This document shows positions 1 to 4,711 of a stretch of DNA of 10,502 bases, one piece after another. Positions within the stretch are counted from its first letter, which is position 1. Every line of letters begins with the position of its first letter. The stretch comes from Holophagaceae bacterium UBA706 (lineage in GTDB: Bacteria > Acidobacteriota > Holophagae > Holophagales > Holophagaceae). The notes beneath the pieces are model-generated. The model did no database searches. It was not told the DNA's origin and saw nothing but the letters and a program-made list of their open reading frames with translations. Both the position numbers and the translations under genes were made by a program. Where the stretch lies: contig DBME01000420.1 of assembly GCA_002298155.1 (NCBI GenBank), positions 1 to 10,502 of the forward strand, in the 5' to 3' direction.

Positions 1-407
1 CCGAAGACCAGCGCCGCCCCCGTGAAGCGCCGCCCCAGCTCGTCCCACCCCGCCCGCCGCCGCCCGCAGGCGGGATCCACCAGCACCGCGCCCCGCCGCG
101 TCATGCGTTCGAGCACGAGAAAGTGGTCGAAACCCCAGTGGAGGATGGCCGGACAGGGCAGCACCGCCAGGTCCGCGAGGCCGGCCTTGAGGCCCTCGCA
201 CTCCAGGCCGTAGCCCCGCGCCGCGCGCAGGATGGCCAGGGCGCTGGCCCCGTCCCGGGACACCCCGCAGGCCTGGCGCACTTCCGGCAGCGTGGCGTGG
301 TGCCCATGGAAGCCCAGCACCATGGCCAGGCACGCCGCCCCGCACTCGGCCATCTCCATCTGCGGGACGTAGTCCACGCGCCGGCTGCGGAACCGGGCCC
401 CGTTCAC
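1..407 (-). CDS. C39-peptidase ABC exporter, N-terminal part (cut by window edge)
   Basis: This is the N-terminal peptidase domain of a peptidase-containing ABC transporter, which cleaves double-glycine leaders from small peptides and exports them across the inner membrane. About 135 residues are in the window, and the membrane and ATPase domains lie beyond the left edge. Seen: the C39 cysteine box QMEMAECGAACLAMVL (oxyanion Q and nucleophile C of the ECGAAC stretch), the segment ACGVSRDGASALAIL, the catalytic histidine in HWGFDHFLVLE and the catalytic aspartate in LVDPACG. The pattern ECGAA...GVSRDG...ILHW..(D/N)HF is typical of NHLM/NHLP bacteriocin exporters. The GTG start at 407-405 overlaps the stop of the HlyD gene by four bases (GTGA), so the two are probably translationally coupled. 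The triad appears intact. No leader-peptide precursor gene is visible in the window. Confidence 0.88.
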   Translation of the reverse strand, partial: MNGARFRSRRVDYVPQMEMAECGAACLAMVLGFHGHHATLPEVRQACGVSRDGASALAILRAARGYGLECEGLKAGLADLAVLPCPAILHWGFDHFLVLERMTRRGAVLVDPACGRRRAGWDELGRRFTGAALVF

Positions 408-1639
408 CGCAGCCACTTCCGCAGGGGGTCCAGCACCAGGGTGGCCAGGCGCTGCCGGCGCAGGGTGAAGCGCCCGTTGAGGAGCATCCCGGATCGCAGC
501 GGCACCTGGGCCTTGCGCGCGGCTCCCGCGTCCACGATGGCCAGCTCCACGCGGATCGTGGGGCCGGCGATACCCGTGGATTCGCCCAGGGCCTCCTGGA
601 TCTCGTGGGGGGAGGCCAGGTCCGAGCTGATGCGCAGCACCCGTGCGCGCACGGTCCCGTACTCGGCGTAGGGCAGCTGGTCCAGCTCCAGCACCGCCTC
701 GTCCCCGGGCTTGACGAAGGCGCGGTCCTTCTCGGCCAGGAAGCACACCGCCTGGAGGGGCACGTCCGCCGGCACCACCTTGCCCAGGGCCCGGCCCGGC
801 GCCACCACGTCGCCGGGCTTGACCAGCAGGGCCTCGATGACGCCGTCACGGGGCGCCTTCACCACGGTCTGGGCCTGGAGGAAGGCCAGGGCCTGCTCCT
901 GGGCCTCGGCGCTGGTGATGGTCTGGTCGCGCCGCCAGAGGAGTTCCTGCCGCTGGTGGTCCAGGCCGGCGCGCTCCTGTCGGGCCTGCTCCAGGGCCTG
1001 CTCCGAGAGGTTCAGGCCGCGCTGGGCCTGGGCCAGTGCCTCCCTCGCCTCATCGACCCGGGCCGGGGGCTGGATGCCATCCCGCTCCAGCGTCTCGAAG
1101 CGCGAGAGGCGGCGCAGGAAGAGCGCCTCGGACCGCTCCTGGCTGGCCACCTGGTCCCGCAGCTTGGCCATGCGCGAGCGCAGGTTCGCCACCTGCTGGA
1201 CGAAGGCGGCGTCCTGGGCGAGGCTGGCGGTGCGGAACCCGCCGCGCACGGCCTCCGTGGCGCGCCGGGCCTCGTGAAGGCGGGCCTGCAGCGCGGGGGC
1301 GTCGATGCGCAGCAGCAGCGTCCCCTCCCGCACGGTCTGGCCGGAATGCACCGCCACCTGGCCCACGGTGCCGTCCACCTGGCAGATGAGCAAAGGTATC
1401 CCCGCCTCGGGGTGGAGGATGCCCCGGCCCCGGCCGTTGATCTCCACCTTGCCCACCACCGCCGCCGTCAGGGCCGCGGCCAGGGCCGCGAGGATCGCCA
1501 CCAGGAGGGACCAGGTCCAGGGCGGCGACACCCGCGCCAGGGCCCGGCCTTCCTCCACGTCCAGGTAGTGCTCCAGGGCCTCCTGCCGGAAGATTCCCGG
1601 GGGCGGCTGCGCTGGAGCGTTTCGATTCTCAATCGTCAT
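404..1639 (-). CDS. HlyD-family periplasmic adaptor (membrane fusion protein)
   Basis: This is a predicted 411-residue adaptor that links an inner-membrane ABC exporter to an outer-membrane channel. Seen in order: a short cytoplasmic N-terminus with the family-like FRQEALEHY; one membrane segment at about 42-63; a first lipoyl half at about 82-112 (CQVDGTVGQVAVHSGQTV); a long Ala/Gln/Arg-rich coiled-coil hairpin at about 114-255; a second lipoyl half at about 259-290 (VKAPRDGVIEALLVKPGDVV); and a beta-barrel region to about 395. I chose the ATG at 1639 because a purine-rich GAGGGTG lies shortly upstream. In-frame ATGs at 1663 and 1687 have no ribosome site and would add 8 or 16 residues. It is transcribed before the C39 exporter and overlaps it by 4 bases, so the pair is probably one export system. 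Length and architecture are normal for adaptors of peptidase-containing exporters. Confidence 0.88.
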   Translation of the reverse strand: MTIENRNAPAQPPPGIFRQEALEHYLDVEEGRALARVSPPWTWSLLVAILAALAAALTAAVVGKVEINGRGRGILHPEAGIPLLICQVDGTVGQVAVHSGQTVREGTLLLRIDAPALQARLHEARRATEAVRGGFRTASLAQDAAFVQQVANLRSRMAKLRDQVASQERSEALFLRRLSRFETLERDGIQPPARVDEAREALAQAQRGLNLSEQALEQARQERAGLDHQRQELLWRRDQTITSAEAQEQALAFLQAQTVVKAPRDGVIEALLVKPGDVVAPGRALGKVVPADVPLQAVCFLAEKDRAFVKPGDEAVLELDQLPYAEYGTVRARVLRISSDLASPHEIQEALGESTGIAGPTIRVELAIVDAGAARKAQVPLRSGMLLNGRFTLRRQRLATLVLDPLRKWLR

Positions 1640-1719
1640 CCGATCAACACCCTCACCCCACATGGGCCGCCGGGGCGGAAGGTTCATCCGGCCGGGGAAC
1701 CTGTCGGTCCTTATGCGGC

Positions 1720-2550
1720 ATGCAATGCACCATGACGGAGCGTCCCCCCATCCCTCTTCCCGAACCCGGCCTGACCCCCGCCCGCCGGCGGCGCATCGCC
1801 CTGATCCTCTCGCTGGCCGCGCCCGGCTGCGGCCACCTGTGGGTGGGCGCCTGGGGCCACGCGGTCCTGGCCCAGGCGGGCTTCCTGGCCATCCTGGCCA
1901 CGGGCTGCGCGGTCACCTTCGCCACCCGCGGCGGCCTTGCGGCAACGACCGCTTCGGCCCTGGCATGGATCGTGGCGGTGGCCCTCCATGCGCGGCAGGC
2001 CGCCGACAAGCGCGCGGGCCGCGTCCATTGGGGCCCGGCCCTGCTGGCGCTCGTCCCCTTGAACCTCCTGGTGGAACCCGGCCTCGTCACCCGCACGGCC
2101 CCCATGGGGCGGTTCCTGATCCAGCGGGTCGAAACCTCCGCCATGTCCCCGACCCTCCTCCCCGACGAGCGCATCGTCGTGGACAAGCGGTGGTACCGCG
2201 GCCGGCCAGTCCTTCACCACGATCTGGTGGTCATGCCTCCCCCCGGCCAGGGCCAGGGCCCCTGGGTGCTGCGGTGCGTGGCCCGCGCCGGCGACGAGGT
2301 GGAGGTGCGCTCCGGGGTCTGCATGGTCAACGGCGTCCTGGCCTCGCGGCTGGATTCCAGTCCTCCCGGCGGGGACATGGGCGAAGGGGTCTGGGTCATG
2401 ACGGAGGGAGAACTGTTCTGCCTCGGTGACAACCACGCGGCCAGCTTCGACAGCCGCCACTTCGGACCCGTGCGCGAGGATTCCGTGCGGGGGCGGCCCC
2501 TCTACGTGCTCGCCTCCCCCGACGCGAACCGTCTGGGCATGGCGCTTTGA
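1720..2550 (+). CDS. Signal peptidase I-like (S26) membrane protein lacking catalytic residues
   Basis: This is a 276-residue S26-family homologue. The N-terminal third is hydrophobic, with segments at about 26-66, 74-90 and 106-120. It carries a PGCGHLWVGAWGHAV motif like the 'PGxGxxYxG' membrane hairpins found in some signal peptidases. The C-terminal domain keeps the S26 landmarks: SAMSPTLLPDE (140-150), WVLRCVARAGDEVEV (182-196), and CLGDNHAASFDSRHFGPV (234-251) with the GDN..S.DSR box. Compared with the family consensus S-M-x-P-T, the nucleophile position is Ala141 (GCC). In the K-R-x-V-x-x-x-G-D box, the general-base lysine position is Leu184 (CTG). The fold is therefore probably kept without peptidase activity. 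ATGs at 1720 and 1732 are both possible; neither has a clear ribosome site, and the region upstream is an 81-base divergent spacer shared with the HlyD gene. Confidence 0.8.
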   Translation: MQCTMTERPPIPLPEPGLTPARRRRIALILSLAAPGCGHLWVGAWGHAVLAQAGFLAILATGCAVTFATRGGLAATTASALAWIVAVALHARQAADKRAGRVHWGPALLALVPLNLLVEPGLVTRTAPMGRFLIQRVETSAMSPTLLPDERIVVDKRWYRGRPVLHHDLVVMPPPGQGQGPWVLRCVARAGDEVEVRSGVCMVNGVLASRLDSSPPGGDMGEGVWVMTEGELFCLGDNHAASFDSRHFGPVREDSVRGRPLYVLASPDANRLGMAL

Positions 2551-2574
2551 CGCAGGTTCCGGCAAGGGGATAAT
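2547..2574 (+). promoter_or_regulatory. Sigma70-like promoter for the secreted protein gene
   Basis: A -35 element TTGACG (2547-2552) and a -10 element GATAAT (2569-2574) are separated by 16 bases. Each matches five of six consensus bases. The -35 overlaps the stop codon of the signal-peptidase-like gene. Transcription would start near 2581, leaving a short leader with GGAG at 2587-2590 before the TTG start at 2596. The match is good for such a GC-rich setting, but it is only a pattern match. Confidence 0.55.
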
Positions 2575-2595
2575 GCGGTAATCCCCGGAGCCGAC

Positions 2596-3639
2596 TTGCC
2601 CTATCGAATCACTTCCCTGGTCCGGCCTTGCCTGATGGCACTGGCCGCCGCCGTTCCGTGCGCGGGTCATGATCTGCCGGTGCCCGGCCATGGGACGCTG
2701 AGGCTCACCCTGCCCCCGGAATGGACGGAGGCGGTCCGGGTTTCCTCCGGCAACCTGCCGCCCACCTTCGCGTTCGAGCGGGGAGGCCCGCTCCGGGCCA
2801 CCCTCCAGGTGACGGCCATGTGGAGCCCCAAGGGCGAGGCGGACTTCACGTCCAAGGAGAGGATCGCCTCCTTCACCCTCGCCACGCAGTCGGTCATCAA
2901 GGCCACGGCGGTGGAAAAGGAGCTCCCGTTGCGGCCCATGGAAGGGGCGCGGGGAACGGGCTTCACCTACGAAGCCACGGACCGCGACTACAAGGCCCCG
3001 GCCGGTGAGCCCAGGCCCGGTGATTTCCCCATCGTCACCCAGGGCGTGCTGGGCGTCGACCGGCTCCTCGTGACCTTCACGATCCTCTCCGACGCCAAGG
3101 GCGACGGGGCCGTGCAGGAGGCACTGGCCGCCCTGGCGAAGATGGCCCCCGTGTCCCAACTCACCCGCGTTCAAGGTGCCGGCGTGGACCTGCGCATGGA
3201 CCTGGAGGGCCTCGTCAAGAAGGACGGCGAGAAGCAGCTGCACGGTGACTACAGCCAGGTCGCCTTCTACACCTCCGAGCGCCAGGGACTCAATTTCTCC
3301 ATCCTCGTGGACAACCTCAACGGAATGGACCTCGCGGACCTGGAGAAGGCCGGCATCAGCCAGAGTCAGGGCGCGCTCAAGCTTCTGGCCGGCCATCAGC
3401 CCGTGTCCACGAAGGTGGCCAGCCCCGAGGGGTTCCTCGTTACCTTCCCGGTGGCCCTTCCGACGGAGGCGAAGATAGGGGGGTACTTCATGCAGCAGTG
3501 GTATTTCGAGACGATCCACCGGGGCAGATGGCTCGAATTCCACTTCTCCAGGATCTGCAAGGACGGCGAGGACCTGGGGGAGGTCCAGGCCGAGGTGGAG
3601 CGGAGGGTGCGGTCGGTGCGGGAGGGCGCGGGGGACTGA
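2596..3639 (+). CDS. Secreted protein of unknown function
   Basis: This encodes 347 residues with no family I recognise. The start is TTG at 2596, supported by GGAG at 2587-2590 five bases upstream; the next in-frame ATG (2635) would remove the charged n-region of the signal peptide. Residues 1-24 look like a Sec signal peptide: arginines at 4 and 10, a hydrophobic LMALAAAV core, and likely cleavage around CAG-HD. The mature part is soluble-looking and mixed alpha/beta, opening with a beta-like run LPVPGHGTLRLTLPPEW. Near the C-terminus it has an aromatic stretch (about 296-318, with MQQWYFETIHRGRWLEFHF), followed by a charged helix. No membrane segment or catalytic signature is visible. It is probably periplasmic. 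It lies 45 bases after the signal-peptidase-like gene, but the promoter overlapping that gene's stop suggests separate control. Confidence 0.8.
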   Translation: MPYRITSLVRPCLMALAAAVPCAGHDLPVPGHGTLRLTLPPEWTEAVRVSSGNLPPTFAFERGGPLRATLQVTAMWSPKGEADFTSKERIASFTLATQSVIKATAVEKELPLRPMEGARGTGFTYEATDRDYKAPAGEPRPGDFPIVTQGVLGVDRLLVTFTILSDAKGDGAVQEALAALAKMAPVSQLTRVQGAGVDLRMDLEGLVKKDGEKQLHGDYSQVAFYTSERQGLNFSILVDNLNGMDLADLEKAGISQSQGALKLLAGHQPVSTKVASPEGFLVTFPVALPTEAKIGGYFMQQWYFETIHRGRWLEFHFSRICKDGEDLGEVQAEVERRVRSVREGAGD

Positions 3640-3676
3640 CGCCTCCGGCCCCTTCCCGCACAGCGTCGATGCCAAC

Positions 3677-3702
3677 GCCGGGTACGGCTCTTCGGACCCG
3701 GC
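3677..3702 (+). terminator. Hairpin after the secreted protein gene
   Basis: A perfect 7-base stem, GCCGGGT (3677-3683) pairing with ACCCGGC (3696-3702), closes a 12-base loop 38 bases after the stop codon at 3639. No clear T-tract follows, so it would be at best an imperfect or factor-assisted terminator. Such stems also arise by chance in GC-rich DNA. Confidence 0.3.
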
Positions 3703-3811
3703 TTGCGGCCTGGGCGGGGCACCGGAGAACAACACTGAGACATTTCTCATTTGATGGCAGGGTTGAAGAAAGCCGGTTCAAAGGAGTTTCGCTGTCTCGC
3801 TAGGTACGACC

Positions 3812-3839
3812 TTGATTTCGTTATTTTTTCGTCTATAAT
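3812..3839 (+). promoter_or_regulatory. Sigma70 promoter of the toxin-antitoxin operon
   Basis: TTGATT (3812-3817, four of six consensus bases) and a perfect TATAAT (3834-3839) are separated by 16 bases. Transcription would begin near 3846, giving a leader of about 90 bases before the toxin ATG at 3936. It is one of the best promoter matches in the window and points toward the toxin and antitoxin genes. Confidence 0.6.
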
Positions 3840-3889
3840 TCACATAATCAACACGCGTGCAACAAGGCCAGCCTCTCTTTTTATTTATT

Positions 3890-3912
3890 TAATTATTTCA
3901 TATCAATAATTA
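3890..3912. promoter_or_regulatory. Inverted repeat, candidate antitoxin operator
   Basis: Two perfect 8-base arms, TAATTATT (3890-3897) and AATAATTA (3905-3912), flank the 7-base spacer TCATATC. The arm centres are 15 bases apart, which would suit a dimeric helix-turn-helix protein. The site lies between the promoter and the toxin start, where XRE-type antitoxins often bind to repress their own operon. A T-run follows (TATATTTTTTT), so a weak attenuator hairpin is an alternative reading. The surrounding DNA is very AT-rich, which raises the chance of a coincidental palindrome. Confidence 0.4.
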
Positions 3913-3935
3913 TATTTTTTTCTGAATCTTGACTT

Positions 3936-4295
3936 ATGCCCAAACTGACATACGCTTATCCCAGTGAGGTCAAGCCTCTGGTTTGGCTGAGCACGGTAAT
4001 CTCCACCCCTCCCCTCTCCGACCAAGCCCGCAAGGAGGCGGGCCTCCTTCTTCGGCAAATCCAGAAAGGGGTGACGGTGACCTTCCCGAGTTCTAGGCCA
4101 ATGCCCAGCATTGGTGCGAGGTGTCATGAACTTCGGATCCAAGATCGGAATGATTCCTGGCGAATAATCTACAGGATCGAATCCGACGCCATCCTGATCC
4201 TCGATTCCTTTTCCAAGAAATCCCAAAGGACCCCAGGGAACGTAATTGTCAAATGCAGGGCCCGGCTTGCCAGCTACCTTGCACAAATTCGTTAG
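3936..4295 (+). CDS. HigB-like toxin, phage-derived Gp49/RelE-superfamily
   Basis: This is a 119-residue protein resembling the Gp49/HigB branch of the RelE superfamily, whose members cleave mRNA on the ribosome. Seen: KPLVWL near the N-terminus (13-18), then ARKEAGLLLRQIQKG (31-45), PMPSIGARCHELRIQD (55-70) and WRIIYRIE (75-82). LILDSFSKKSQRTP follows (87-100), where the F-x-K-K-x-Q-x-T-P stretch is a family hallmark. The start is fixed by an in-frame TGA two codons before the ATG. There is no clear ribosome site ahead of it; the preceding bases are T-rich. It is followed after 8 bases by an XRE-type gene, the toxin-first order common for this family. Its lower GC and less biased codon use than neighbouring genes suggest horizontal acquisition. 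The divergent WLSTVIS segment replaces the usual Gly-Asp region, so activity should not be assumed. Confidence 0.85.
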   Translation: MPKLTYAYPSEVKPLVWLSTVISTPPLSDQARKEAGLLLRQIQKGVTVTFPSSRPMPSIGARCHELRIQDRNDSWRIIYRIESDAILILDSFSKKSQRTPGNVIVKCRARLASYLAQIR

Positions 4296-4303
4296 GAACA
4301 ATC

Positions 4304-4618
4304 ATGGACAGAGCAAAACAACGCAAGCTTGAGGCTGCCGGCTGGACCGTTGCCGGAGCGCAAACCTTTCTCGGCCTTTCGGATGAGGAAGCTGCGGTTA
4401 TTGAAATTAAGGTCGCCCTCGCTCACTTACTGAAGACGTGCAGGGAGGAGCACCACCTGACCCAAGTTGACGTGGCACGGCGTCTCGGTTCAAGCCAATC
4501 CCGTGTCGCGAAGATGGAGGCCGCCGATTCATCGGTTTCCATGGACCTCCTCATCCGCTCCTACTTGAACCTCGGGGGATCCCGCAGGGACCTGGCAACC
4601 GCGGTTGCGGGCAAATGA
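4304..4618 (+). CDS. XRE-family antitoxin of the HigB-like toxin
   Basis: This encodes 104 residues. The N-terminal part, GWTVAGAQTFLGLSDEEA (13-30) followed by AVIEIKVALAHLL, matches the helical lead-in of HigA-like antitoxins paired with Gp49 toxins. A helix-turn-helix then spans about 50-75, with LTQVDVARRLGSSQSRVAKME as its core (52-72), and VSMDLLIRSYLNLG follows. Such proteins bind and neutralise the toxin and repress the shared promoter. I chose ATG 4304 over the upstream in-frame ATG at 4253 because AGGAA (4294-4298) lies five bases before it and the longer form would overlap the toxin. The ribosome site itself overlaps the toxin stop, which would couple translation. The inverted repeat at 3890-3912 is its likely operator, by inference. 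Confidence 0.87.
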   Translation: MDRAKQRKLEAAGWTVAGAQTFLGLSDEEAAVIEIKVALAHLLKTCREEHHLTQVDVARRLGSSQSRVAKMEAADSSVSMDLLIRSYLNLGGSRRDLATAVAGK

Positions 4619-4711
4619 CCGGAGGCTCGGTCCCCGTCCCAATTTGTTAAACCAATCATTTCCCCCCGGGTCCAAGTTCTCCAGTGGGCTCGGAGGCCTG
4701 GGGGGATTGCC

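Larger units (their letters stand above)
3640..3935. other. Intergenic segment, GC-rich to AT-rich junction
   Basis: This 296-base non-coding stretch starts GC-rich like its surroundings and turns sharply AT-rich. By hand count, 3811-3935 is about 27% GC. It holds the hairpin at 3677-3702, the promoter at 3812-3839 and the inverted repeat at 3890-3912. A 51-codon ORF from ATG 3754 to the TAA ending at 3909 crosses all of the AT-rich signals and has no ribosome site, so I do not count it as a gene. The composition break suggests that the following toxin-antitoxin pair arrived from elsewhere. Confidence 0.6.

Noticed and set aside
605..1735. 376-codon open frame on the plus strand
   Set aside because: It is antisense to the HlyD adaptor, whose lipoyl and coiled-coil regions are clear. 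The plus-strand product is Leu/Gly/His-rich without a domain.
1711..3750. 679-codon open frame on the minus strand
   Set aside because: It runs antisense to two genes with good protein signatures (S26-like, signal-peptide protein). Its translation is rich in Gly, His, Pro and Arg with no domain, as expected for a shadow in GC-rich DNA.
3737..3753. GAGACATTTCTCATTTG, reminiscent of insertion-sequence end repeats
   Set aside because: There is only one copy, with no partner inverted repeat and no transposase gene nearby. The resemblance is from memory and not strong enough to call.
3754..3909. 51-codon ORF in the AT-rich leader
   Set aside because: It has no ribosome site, spans the promoter and the inverted repeat, and its Ile/Phe-rich sequence follows from base composition.
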